Assembly (NCBI GenBank): GCA_964017045.1
Contig: OZ024804.1
Span: forward strand, 28,977,445-29,041,444
Direction of reading: 5' to 3'
Length of the DNA: 64,000 nucleotides
Source: Omphiscola glabra
Taxonomy: Eukaryota; Mollusca; Gastropoda; Lymnaeidae
Shown: piece by piece, positions 11,601 through 21,490 of the stretch
Layout of the letters: the number at the start of each line of letters is the position of its first letter
Numbering within the stretch: position 1 is the first letter of the stretch
Made by a program: the position numbers and the translations under genes
Notes under the pieces: model-generated
Database searches by the model: none
The model's input: only the letters and a program-made list of their open reading frames with translations
Told to the model about the DNA's origin: nothing

Positions 11601-14600
11601 GAAAGAATTCAATCTTTGGGTAGCTGAGAGATGGAACATAAGTCAAGTCAGGAAATTGACACATAGAGCACATCAGGTCAAATCTGGCTTAATTGTGTCT
11701 CTGTTTCTTTGTTTTTTTATTTAAATTTGGGGGGAATTCCAATAAAAAAAAAATTTTCTTGCATTTCAGATTTATCTGAGTTTTTTTTTTTTCATTTTTA
11801 TCATGCAACAAAATATTAGATATTTAAATAAAACAGTACAATCCTATTTTAATAGATTTATAAATCTCTTAATTACTTGTCCCACATTAAAAAAAATACC
11901 CATTTTTTAGAAACAACGCTTGTAAAAGGATGTAAATAATTTAAAATGTTGCCTTTAAAAAAAATAGTGTTGAGTCACATTTTTTAAGGTACATCTTGAA
12001 TTTAAAAAGCTGCCATTGGAGTTTGCCTGGATGGCTTCAATGGAAATCATGACTGCTCAGACTGGATAACATGGGTATTTAAAAATTTTCCAGTTTATTA
12101 TACACTTTTCATATTTCTTTTTTAGAAGTATCCGTAGATTGAAATTATAAAAAGTATAAATATAAATTATATTAAAATTTTACATTGTATCATCAAAATG
12201 TATCAAAGGGATCAATCAAAAAACTAAATCATCAACAACTTATTTATTTTAAAATTAAATCATGTTAATTATTTTTTCACATCTTTAAATGTTTGCTTTA
12301 TCTTATTTAAAAGGTCTTGATCATATAAAGGTGTAACACCTATTAGTTTGCACGGAAAATAGTATTAGACTATATATTCTGAAAATAGGAAAAAAAGGAA
12401 TATAAAAAATAATGTTGGAGAAATAAGTTGAGAATAAAAATATAAATATATACATGTCTCTATCCAAATATTATACAGCACACAATTTAATGATCACACA
12501 AGTGAAGTTTTGAAATAAAGAAATTTTCATCACAGGGTATAAAATAAGATTCAGCTTTAACAAAAATAGAAACAAGAAACACAACAATTTTTTTTCCTTT
12601 TTGTTTTCATGATATAATTTTTAAAAGATCCCATTTTACTTTATCCAATCATATTTCTACCTTTCAAATTGAATTTTAAAATATACACAAATGAAAACAA
12701 TTGATTTTTCAATGTAATATGTTTTTTTCATAAGGGTAGTCTACTTTGTAAAAAATGCCTACAAAAATAAGATGGGTACAAATAAGTAATAATCAAAATT
12801 CATGCATTTATGATTATCATTTTAATTTAAAAAAGCAGTATTAACACCAAGTTGTTGGGAAAATAGATGTTCATTCCGCTCAGCCATGTAATGGACTCCC
12901 AAAAGTCTACAATAATATTGCAGAATTACAAGTGGTGGAATTAAAATCTTGTAAACCACCAGGTATTGTGTACACTGATGTCATATATATTGAACTAAGA
13001 AAAATCATTACCATCACCATCACTAAAGACAACACTATCCAAACAACAGCACTTGAAATAATGAGAAAGAAAAAATATGGTCACAAAACCCCAGTAAAAA
13101 GAAATAACAGACGAACCACTGTTTCCAATTATGTTTCCCAAATGTTCTAAAATGTAAATAAAAAGAAGTGGAGTAGAAGGAGAGATCTTTTTGCCTTTAA
13201 GTCAAGAAATGTATTCCACAAAAGTTTTAGTGTTAATTTTATTTTAATCTTCTTATTTATGTTTTTAAAATTATTTTGAGATCGTATGTTTGGATTGGAT
13301 AATGATCCTATGTTTGTATTGGACAATGATCCTACATTTGTATTGGACAATGATCCTATGTTTGGATTGGACAATGATCATATGTTTGGATTGGACAATG
13401 ATCCTATGTTTGGATTGGACAATAATCCTACATTTGGATTGGACAATGATCCTATGTTTGGATTGGACAATGATCCTACATTTGGATTGGACAATGATCC
13501 TACATTTGGATTGGACAATGATCATATGTTTGGATTGGACAATAATCCTATGTTTAGATTGGACAATCATCCTATGTTTGGATTGGACAATGATCCTATG
13601 ATTGGATAGGACATGCACACTAAAATGAACTAAATTATTGAAAATATAAAAGATAAATGCATTTGTTAATTGAACAATTTAGTTTTCCTTTCTCAAACTA
13701 ATAAAAAGAAGTTTGCACTAGAGACAGTGCTGTGAAACAAATTTATGCTGGGTGAGTATGTTACACCACATTCAGTTTCTCATAAAAGCAAATGTGGACA
13801 AAATACTTTGATACTGCACAACTGATTCCTAGATATTGATGTAAAAAATGGGGGGGGGGGGGGGGGAGAGAGATTTTTTTTAACCTACTAAGACAACATA
13901 TTCAAACTATATCATTGATGCTTTGAGGAAAAGCTATTTAGCCAGTAAAATCAGTATATTTCAAAGTAGACAATTAGCAAAGTTTCAATTTTCTAACTGT
14001 ATTTACATAACGATGCAGAAAACATCACAAGTTGTAATCAAAGATAAATAAAGTCTGATGGCAATACAACATTACAACATCAATAATGGATGGAAATGAT
14101 TCATCATCAAATTTTTTTATAAAATAAGTATATAAAAAGAAGAATTGTTATTTTTATTGAAAATGAAAAATAAAAATTTGATTTTTAGTACCATTAGATA
14201 TGTATTAATGTTGACATATAAACAAGACTGAACTCTAACAAATGACTCCAAGACATCATACAATCTTATCTGATAAAACTAATAAAACAATATTGTGATG
14301 ACTCCATGATTGTAAAAAATCTTATCTGACAAGACTGAATCCTACATTAGTTTGATGACTTCATGACAACATTACATTATATCTCCCTGCATCAATGATT
14401 AAGATTAGGTTGTAGTAAATCCCATGTCATCTTATGGATAATCTAACACAACATTTGCAGCTTCATGTTTCAAGCCCTCCAACAATTTTGAAAACTCATT
14501 TATAAAAATGGCCAACAATAAGCGACTTAAACTTTTAATTCCCCAACAAGTTGCTTCAGAAAATTCAAATATTGACTGATTTAAGTCATAATTTCTGTGC

Positions 14601-17600
14601 TATTGTTATTCACATAAAAATTGTTATCTAATGAATCACTTCTTTATAAGTAAAAACCATAGCACACCATAACACTTTCTCAATAACTCAGAACATATTC
14701 CTTTCTTTCCTACTTTGTATCTCTTTTGCCTTATCTTTGCCAATTCTTTCTCCACATTATTTGATCCACTGACAACCCATGATTGACATAACAGAAACAA
14801 AACTTATGTGAGAACATGAGACAGCAAAAATACTACTACAATGTTTAGTTTATATTAGATGTCCTTAATTTGCTGTGTAATTAATGTGGTATGTCACGTG
14901 GTAGCAATGTAATTTGTCATATATTTACTAAGCCATTTTAAAGGAATGACTCATATTGAGATCATAATATATTCATTGTTAAATCTCCTTGACACTATCT
15001 GGGCTTGGGGTCCCAGGATCCAAGGTCAAGTTTAACTTTTGAAATTCATGATTTTAAATTTTTGGAGGAAGGAAGAAAGTGCCAATATATCTACAGACCT
15101 GAAAAGCATAAACTTTTGTGGACATAACTCTGAAACTCTACTGAAAGCAATCACAACAAGAAACACAAAACAAAAGCTACACTTACGTCCTTATAACATC
15201 CTGTTTTATTGTCAGCCTTAACTCATTGTCTTGGAAGAATTTGTTCCATGGACTCTGCAAACAGTGGAGGAAAAAAAACAGACAATTTAAACAGTGTGAT
15301 CACTTTAAGGAAATATAGAACATTGGAATTGTGACAGATTATTCTGTTCTAATTTTTCTAAACTGATAATTGAAACAGACTCAATAAATGCAACAGTGTT
15401 TTACAGTATAGTTACACAGACATTGGTTTGGGGTTCAGGAACAATCCAGGTGTAATGATACATACAAAATTTATATAACATTTTTTTTAAGACTTTCTAT
15501 CAAATACTAGCTTCAGCCTACTAAAAAGAAGAAAATAATTTTTAATTTCTTAAAATGCATTACGCAAAGAAATACTGTGTAGATAGGTAGTAAGGCACTC
15601 TATGTAGCTAAAGGACTCAAAATAAATGGAGAAGAAACTTAAATATTTTTATTTTTATTAATTTTTTAAAATATTTTCTTCACAAACTTTTTTTAGCCTA
15701 ATGCATTTTAAGGGTTGACAAACTCATTATCTTATTTTTAGTGCATTTAAATGTGTTTTTGATAGAAAGTGTTTTTTTAACAGCTCGTCTTTGATAGAAA
15801 GAAGTTTTTATTTAATTTTTAAAAATATTTAGTTATTTTCTACTTTTAGTATTATATTATAATCTTTAAATTATCAACAAATTGTAGTTGTTTTTTTTTA
15901 ATGGTCTGGTTAAAGTGATGTAAATATTTACATAAGCATATAACTAACATGTACAATTAACTGTGTGCCCTGCCACTTCTAAAACCCCTCCCATAAATCC
16001 TACAGTTCTCATCTGAATGCCCTTACCCAACCTTCTATGCCGTTCTCTGAACGAGGCAGACAAGATCAACCGCGGCCACAGGGTCATGTGGAGTAACAAC
16101 AAAATTCTGCCCCCAAACAAACTTAACTGAAAGCCTTTGTGAGAAGCAAGAAAGTCTTTAAGAAGGGTCAGTAATGTTTACATGAACACACCAAACATAA
16201 CTTATTGAAAATACTGATGAAAATAATTACTGATAATTATTTTGGCTTTTCATTTGTTTGCCTAAGGTAGTATATAATTTTTTCTCAATGTTTTCTGGAC
16301 ACTGTTCAGGGTTATGAATCCAGTCATAGAAACTCATCATACAAGCATACAAAAAGAACTGACGTTCCTGTCCCTAGATTGTGATGTTTAGTTACTAGTA
16401 ACCATAATAAGAGTTCAATAATCTTAGATTAAGGTACCAAGCCTCGGGCTGGACGGTCCTTGCTATAAAGAAAATGAAACAACTTGAGCCCTTTGATGGT
16501 CAAGTCATTCAATTTTAGGCGTTTTGTATAACACAGGACAGTCAGTGCTCTACATTTTTTATGTAAAAAATTCTAAGTGATTTAGGTCTTTACTTTAGTA
16601 CAGGAAACGTTATTCAAGGCGGGCAGGAAAACGGAAAAAATGACAAGCGTGGGCGCACAACTGAACCTGTGAAGACTCTTCCTTCTTTCACACATTTACA
16701 GTTTGTGGTCGTTATCAGACCATAATATATTAGCGGGAATAGGCTTAATGGAAATTGATTCTTATTTTATAAATTTTGTAACCATCTTTTCCTAAAAACA
16801 ACAACATCAACTTTGTAGAGTTTTGAAGTGATGTCATCATTTGTTCATTAATTCTTATTTAAATACATCTTGTTTTATGTTGAGCTGAGCTCGAGTTTGA
16901 ACCACCTTAAACTTCACCAGTAACTTTATTTTTAACAGTGACATCTACTTTTAGTAGTTTTCTTTTTTTGACGCCAGCTTAACTCGATCCTACTAGGCAC
17001 TGCGATGCGAGTAGTTATTGTATTCATATTACATTTTTTTTTTTTTTTTTTTTTTTACTATTAAGATACTGTATTGTACAATTTTGAGACAATAATAAAC
17101 AAGAAAATCTAGATACAATCATTTAAAATTGAAAATGGTAAATTAAGACGCATAGCAGCCAGGAGGTCTCTGCACGTCTGAAGATCTCCTAGTATTCTAA
17201 ACATAACATTGAAATTTAAATTGTATCACAACGTCTCCATATGTTTTATCAAGCAAGTTCAAGTGCCGGCACGCAGGCCGTAGTTTGGTGAACCCTGCTT
17301 TAGTAGAACGAGAGAAATAAGACTAGTCACTGCTACTTACCTCTTCATCCTGAGACAGGGGGTTGTTGAGTGTTATGTCCACTGAATCAACAGCTTTTCT
17401 TGGGTTGACAATCAACTGAGGACACACATAGTTAAAAAAACAACAATCCTTTGCTTTTATAAAAAAGAAATTATCCACATTATATACGTTAAATGTGTTA
17501 AAAATGTTTAATTAACACAAAGTGTTAACATTCTTGTAATTTTCTTAAAAGCTTTAATGAGTTTCTTGTTCCAGATCAGCCCTTGACTCCCAGACATTTC

Positions 17601-20600
17601 CCATGAAAAAAGGACAGTGAATTGTGTGTCTGTGATTGAACAGTGAATTGTGTGTCTGTGATTGAACAGTGAATTGTGTGTCTGTGATTGAACACCTCTT
17701 CCAGATACTTCAGGGTTATCTGTTTTTTTAATGTTATAATAAGATGCTAAACAGTCAGCATCATTTTCACTCACCTGAACACTTAGCATCAGTACTAATC
17801 ACCTGAACCCTCAACATCAGCACTAATTGCCAGAACCCTCACCATCACCTCTAATCACCTAAATCGGCATCCATTCTACTCACCCTGTTCTTCAACTCTT
17901 CAAACTTGCTGCGACTTTTTCTGGTTTTCTCAACCCACTCATCCATATTGGGTGGCAGGACTTCTAAAAAAAGCTGGGGGGAATAAATGATTATTGACTG
18001 ATGTAAACAAGTCAACAACTTGCAGTGAGATAAAAGTTGGATGATATTGTTTACATTTTTATACATTTCTTGTTATACACAGGCTTCATGTGGTCCCCTT
18101 ACAATTAAATAGCTAATAAATAAGAAAGAGCAAGATTAAAAAAGATTGCGGGGACAACTGACTAATGTATTTAACAGTGCAACAACCGGTATTTCACGCC
18201 TCCGTAGGTTGCGGTTAACGGGAGGTCCACACTAAGAGACGTGCTCTCAGTGATGAGATATGTGTGAATAAGGCCCAAATAAACACAGGCGGACAGAATG
18301 TTGAGGGAAAAGCATTGGGTTGAATGAGTAGAGCCAGGGACAGTGGCAATAAAAGTCAGCGAATGAAGGTGTCACGTTGAACTAGTTATGATTGTGCTGA
18401 GGTGGAAATGGCGCCCTAGGAATGGGTGCTATTTTGTAGAGTGATAAGTAAAGGGAAGTGGAGGCCCAAAAGCAAGTCCCACTAGAAGGTATCACAGGAG
18501 CGGATAAAACTAGGGGCAAAGATGGGAAGGCTGGAAATAAGACAGGACTGGAAATACTAAGCGGAGCTAAGGCTATCAAAATACTAGTGCCCGACTTAGA
18601 CGGTAATTCCGGGGCCAGTTTGGACAAGCACACGCCAAATTACGTGGGGCGGTGGTGCATCTAAGTCAAATGCTTTCCCAACGGACTAGCCGGAGGGAGG
18701 GGGTCCTGGAAACCAGGTGAGACCCGAGACGTAGTCAAGGGACAAACCAGGAATCCGGGGTTGCATTCCCCGAGGAGCAGGGAAACTAATATGGTAACAT
18801 TTGGTGAGGTATCTAAAGGGGGGAATGCCTACAGGGCTGACCTGGAGGGTACCAAACTGAAGTAGGTTCCCTGTGAATCTGGGTGGGATGCCGGCCATAA
18901 GAGTTGACGCTCGGTGCTGCCTTGCTACTTTCTACCGGTGTCTATTTGTATTTAATTTTAAAAATAAGAGGGGCGTTTTTAGTTCTTTTAATTTTCATAT
19001 TGTTTTGTGATTTAACTCATTATACTGAGTTGCGCTCTTCATTCTAGTCAAGCACATGATAAATATTGCAGCCAAAAAAAAAAAGGCTAAATTACTTCAT
19101 AACTAATCGACCCAAAATTTTTCAAAATTAAGAAAGGAGACTTAAAATATAAAAAAATAACTCATCATGACAAAGTTAGAGGTGAGAGTATAGTTCCCTC
19201 CCCTTTAAACAGTTCTTATAATTCCCACCGTCATTCAATATTATTATCGAACAAATAACTCAAACTGGTCTCTTTAAATCCTAATTTAATTACAAATAAA
19301 GTAAATAAAATGATTTATTTTAAGTTCTGGAAACAAAACAAAAGAAAGACTTGTTATAGCTTAGCTGAATTACTTGCACTCAGAACACAGCAGGTAAAAA
19401 GTTCACCTCTACACAAATTTAACTCACCTTCCAAATTAGGCTTCGGAACCTGCTGCTACGCAAGTCACCTTCCATGGCTTTGTCCTTGAGTTTTTTCATC
19501 ACATCTTTGGCCATGAACAGTTTCTCCCATTCAGTGCTGACAGACAACATAAAACATATTCACAAATTAGGTTTATGTGCAGCCAAAAATGAATGTTGAA
19601 TACTTGTTGAATTTTTTTTCCTGATTTAAAACTAAGGGACCTGAATATAAAATTAGATTTCAGGTATTAGGGTTAAGGCCATTGGACAAAAAAAATTCAT
19701 CTGCTCTATTAATTGGGTTTGAAATAAATTTCAATAATCACGGTTTTATTATGAATTACCATCATTGCTATCAGTAAATTGATTAATTATCTCTCTACAT
19801 TTTTTAAAGGCTTTTTTTTTCCCCACCAGTTCTAGAGCATATAAATGAGAAGGTTATCGGAAATTTGATTGAAAGACATAAAATTGATCGACGGAAATTT
19901 GGTTGAATCTTTTTTTCAGTTCACACGTTAAAATTTTCTTCAAATTTCTTTTTGAATGCACTATACAATATAGTAATACAAAATAATGCCTTCAAAAAGA
20001 AATTTGAAGCAAAATTTTAACAAGTAAAATTTAAAAAAAAGATTCGACCAAATTTCAGTTCGATGAAATTTCCGTCAATCAATTTTCCGTCTACGAAATT
20101 TCTTTCTATCAAATTTCCGGATACGAAATGAGAAATATACGATTATTTCCATTACTGTCTTTCTGCGGGTAAGTTTCTTCATAGTTACTGTACACTAAAA
20201 TTATCTCCAATTTTTATAGCCGTATACTGCCAAAGTCTCAACTTCCTTCATTTCCCCTGAATCAGAGATTCTTAAACAAGGGATGCTTAAACCAGGGGCG
20301 CAGGAATTATTTGAAATCGAGATGGGGCTGCAGTGCTGCAAAAAAGGTAAAGAGCCCCTGACCTTAAACTAATTATTTACCCATTTGTCAATGATCTCCC
20401 ATTGTGCCATCCTTGATGAGACGGGTCAATTAGAAAATTTACCTGTAGGAGTGAGACAGGCTGGCAGACAAGACTGGACTGTCCATCCCATCAGCCCTGG
20501 TGTCAAAACTTGACCCTCTGGACAGCTGGTCAGAGTTATTATTGTTTTCTGCTGATAAAGTTAAATAAATTATTAGGTCACCCTCTACTGGAAAAATGCA

Positions 20601-21472
20601 TACAGCAGCCGTTATGAACCAACCAATCCATATCCATTTATTTTGTAATTGTTAAATATATCTAATTATCAGTTTATTTATATCAATATATTAGCTATAT
20701 AAATACAAAAATATGTATATGTACAAAATTATGAATATCATTAACATTTTCCTTCAGTAATCATAAAAGTTAAAGAAAATTGTATGTATCATTAAATACA
20801 ATATTAATAAAATCACAAATAATAATTCTCTAGTTATGTATGTATGGGTGTAGCTCTGAGTTCAACAGGCGCGCAAAATAAATTTCACAGAAGTTAGCAC
20901 AAGGTGGGATTCTTATAAAGTCTGTTGTACGTGAACTGTACGAATGCATGTTTTGCAAAGTAGCTTTATTAGATTAGAAGTTCATGCATTGCCGTCGCCA
21001 TTGTTTGGCTGGTTATTTCTAGTTATCTATCAACTAAATATATTTGCAAAATTTCAGTGCAAGATTTATCATGTTGGCTTACAAAATGTTAACTTTTCAT
21101 TACACTATAAATAAATTAAAATAAAAGCACTTAGATCATGTTTTCTGGAATATGTTATTTTAATTGTTTCAGGTATTGACAAAGATGAGCACTCTTACAC
21201 TGGAATTGGAAGTTAAATTTTTTCAATTTTCAATATAAATTCACAAACTAGCACATCCCGATCAGTGCAATTAACATGGACTAACGAGATAAAATTAAAA
21301 GATAATTTATACCTAAATACAATTAAAAGCTCCTACCTTGTTTCTCCTGTACTTTTTCTGGCGCATAACTTTCCATGACATTGATTATCTCCTCTTTGCT
21401 GGGTGGTATTGATGCCTCATTTTGCAAGCTTTTTGAAGTCTTAGCTGAGCGCAATTTAGCAAAGACTTCCAT
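5547..21472 (-). CDS. TBC1D5: TBC1D5-like Rab GTPase-activating protein, N-terminal part, nine coding exons seen
   Basis: A Rab7 GTPase-activating protein of the TBC family that works with retromer on endosomes and in autophagy (family knowledge). Coding exons in transcript order are 21472-21337, 20551-20443, 19536-19428, 17973-17884, 17415-17341, 15254-15187, then either 11623-11521 or 8355-8253, then 5635-5547. All junctions are GT-AG and all phases agree, giving about 259 residues so far. Visible landmarks: a WEKL LC3-interacting motif (residues 85-88), LRSSRFRSLIWK at the TBC start, NNPLSQDEE (165-173) matching the VPS29-binding Pro-Leu loop of human TBC1D5, an IxxDxxR arginine finger (189-195) and a YxQ glutamine finger (228-230) followed by GMHELLAP. 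The chosen start is the first ATG after the acceptor at 21491. The 3' half (the rest of the TBC domain and the tail) is not seen in 1-5546 and is probably outside the window. Confidence 0.93.
5636..8252. other. TBC1D5 intron between exon 7A and exon 8
   Basis: AT-rich with no coding signal. At 7608-7665 the motif CCATTTGTTTGGATCAATAA is followed by ATCTTATCTTAT. The same motif and tail are found at about 22691-22730, which suggests the 3' end of a retroposed element with a short-repeat tail. Confidence 0.4.
8253..8355 (-). CDS. TBC1D5: TBC1D5 alternative exon 7A (downstream member of a duplicated pair)
   Basis: 103 nt, entering in phase 2 and leaving in phase 0, preceded by a strong T-rich tract and TTCAAG, with donor CAG/GTTGGT. 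It encodes 34 residues beginning FPEVEFFRGTKMGDMMIDIL and ending TNSYKQ, so it also supplies a glutamine finger (YKQ). FPE and LFCY resemble the human protein slightly more than exon 7B does, while 7B keeps a more human-like A-K-E helix. If 7B were joined to 7A, the reading frame would hit a stop at the fifth codon. Confidence 0.88.
8356..9941. other. TBC1D5 inter-exon (7B-7A) intron, right-to-left second half
   Basis: AT-rich. It holds a 14-bp triplicate (AGCACTGCACAAT type) at about 8437-8475. No third copy of exon 7 was seen. Signals for choosing between 7B and 7A would be expected in 8356-11520. Confidence 0.4.
9942..10076 (-). mobile_element. 135-bp truncated retroposon insertion
   Basis: Flanked by a perfect 12-bp duplication, GATACTGTAATA, at 9930-9941 and 10077-10088. 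The inside (TGCTGAAGCGGCACTGAGCA and on) matches 46931-47070, the 3' region of the RNase H LINE, with a few substitutions and one internal deletion of about 20 bp. It begins with two CGAGTA repeats. It sits in the intron between the two alternative TBC1D5 exons. Confidence 0.85.
10782..10880. repeat. 17-bp tandem repeat, about six copies
   Basis: The unit is ACTCCACAAGTACACAT or close. Copies start at 10782, 10799, 10816, 10833, 10850 and 10867. It lies in the TBC1D5 7B-7A intron. Confidence 0.9.
11521..11623 (-). CDS. TBC1D5: TBC1D5 alternative exon 7B (upstream member of a duplicated pair)
   Basis: 103 nt, entering in phase 2 and leaving in phase 0. The acceptor is TCTCAG and the donor CAG/GTGCTT. 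It encodes 34 residues beginning YPKIEFFQSNQLRNLMVDIL and ending ELSYRQ. The final YRQ supplies the catalytic glutamine finger, completed by GMHE of the next exon. It is homologous to exon 7A at 8253-8355: same length, same phases, 13 of 34 residues identical by eye. The pattern is that of mutually exclusive exons. It lies about 3.2 kb upstream (in transcript order) of 7A. Confidence 0.88.
11624..13284. other. TBC1D5 intron upstream of exon 7B
   Basis: AT-rich, with no exon or element that I can support. A 72-codon open stretch at 12932-13150 has no recognisable domain. Confidence 0.35.
13285..13610. repeat. 24-bp minisatellite, about 13.5 copies
   Basis: The unit is TATGTTTGGATTGGACAATG plus ATCC. 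It has no indels, so two plus-strand frames and two minus-strand frames stay open (for example repeated FGLDNDPM). It lies in a TBC1D5 intron and is not taken as coding. Confidence 0.95.
13611..15186. other. TBC1D5 intron, no feature seen
   Basis: AT-rich, with a G-run at about 13851-13866. There is a loose repetition of ATCTTATCTGA(T/C)AA(A/G)ACT near 14264-14340. Confidence 0.35.
15187..15254 (-). CDS. TBC1D5: TBC1D5 coding exon 6, arginine finger
   Basis: 68 nt, leaving in phase 2. It encodes SPWNKFFQDNELRLTIKQDV and then IR. IKQDVIR fits the TBC arginine-finger motif IxxDxxR. The next codon is split AC/N, and both alternative downstream exons complete it as Thr. Confidence 0.93.
16880..17110. 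repeat. Dispersed repeat, copy 1
   Basis: Holds CTTAACTCGATCC, GCGAGTAGTTAT, a long T-run and TACTATTAAGATACTGTATT. The same blocks in the same order are found at 48880-49230, so this is one repeat family with two copies here. No termini were recognised. Confidence 0.7.
17341..17415 (-). CDS. TBC1D5: TBC1D5 coding exon 5, VPS29-binding loop
   Basis: 75 nt, phase 0 in and out. It encodes LIVNPRKAVDSVDI followed by TLNNPLSQDEE. The NPLSQDE block is nearly invariant in TBC1D5, and its Pro-Leu inserts into the conserved pocket of the retromer subunit VPS29 (family knowledge). This is the strongest single reason for calling TBC1D5 rather than another TBC protein. The donor is GTAAGT. Confidence 0.93.
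17615..17692. repeat. 26-bp tandem repeat, three perfect copies
   Basis: The unit begins CAGTGAATTGTGTGTCTGTG. Copies start at 17615, 17641 and 17667 and are identical, so the array is young. It lies in the TBC1D5 intron between exons 4 and 5. Confidence 0.95.
17884..17973 (-). CDS. TBC1D5: TBC1D5 coding exon 4
   Basis: 90 nt, phase 0 in and out. It encodes LFLEVLPPNMDEWVEKTRKS and a charged helix ending KNR. This matches the LFLCVLP...W segment of TBC1D5 directly after exon 3. The acceptor is CCCCAG and the donor GTGAGT. Confidence 0.9.
18175..18905. other. GC-rich island in a TBC1D5 intron
   Basis: About 730 bp that are clearly richer in G and C than the intron around it, with many GGGAGG, GGGG and CCGG runs. 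No terminal repeats, RT, transposase or tRNA-like parts could be recognised. It looks like an inserted repeat, perhaps an untranslated region or LTR-like part of a retroelement, but I cannot name it. Confidence 0.4.
19428..19536 (-). CDS. TBC1D5: TBC1D5 coding exon 3, LIR motif and start of TBC domain
   Basis: 109 nt, leaving in phase 0. It encodes STEWEKLFMAKD and then LRSSRFRSLIWK. The WEKL element lies where human TBC1D5 has its first LC3-interacting region, and the RSSRFRSxxWK block is the start of the TBC fold. Confidence 0.9.
19858..20119. mobile_element. Foldback (long inverted repeat) element
   Basis: Two arms of roughly 105-130 bp facing each other with a loop of about 45 bp. The left arm begins CGGAAATTTGATTGAAAGA and the right arm ends with the reverse complement of CGGAAATTTGATAGAAAGA. 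Deeper in the arms TCAAATTTCTTTTTGAA faces TTCAAAAAGAAATTTGA. Inside the right arm the CGGAAATTT motif is repeated, so the arms differ in length. It would form a strong hairpin. It may be a MITE; no target duplication was recognised. Confidence 0.8.
20443..20551 (-). CDS. TBC1D5: TBC1D5 coding exon 2
   Basis: 109 nt, entering in phase 1 and leaving in phase 2. It encodes a low-complexity Asn/Ser-rich linker (ENNNNSDQLSRGSSFDTRAD...), residues 46-82. The acceptor is TTTATCAG and the donor GTAAAT. Human TBC1D5 also has a Ser/Asn-rich stretch before its LIR motif. Confidence 0.8.
20838..21020. repeat. Dispersed repeat, copy 1 of the 25.5-kb family
   Basis: Holds GAGTTCAACAGGCGCGCAAA and AGAAGTTCATGCATTGC with TGTTTGGC. 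Matching blocks are at 24763-24790 and 25560-25680, there split by the LINE insertion 24902-25451. Confidence 0.55.
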
Positions 21473-21490
21473 TTTGTTATGATTTACACT
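21337..21490 (-). CDS. TBC1D5: TBC1D5 first coding exon with 18 nt of 5' UTR
   Basis: The acceptor TTATAG is at 21491-21496. The ATG is at 21472-21470, followed by MEVFAKLRSAKTSKSLQNEA and an acidic, polar linker. The donor follows 21337 and the exon leaves in phase 1. The 18 nt before the ATG are untranslated, so at least one further upstream noncoding exon is needed. This N-terminal stretch has no recognised domain and should be the most lineage-specific part of the protein. Confidence 0.8.

Noticed and set aside
12932..13150. 72-codon frame as a gene
   Set aside because: No domain, low complexity toward its end, AT-rich, and located in an intron on the opposite strand.
13271..13618. Open frames on both strands over the 24-bp array
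   Set aside because: Same reason; several frames are open at once, which is a repeat artefact, and the array is inside a TBC1D5 intron.
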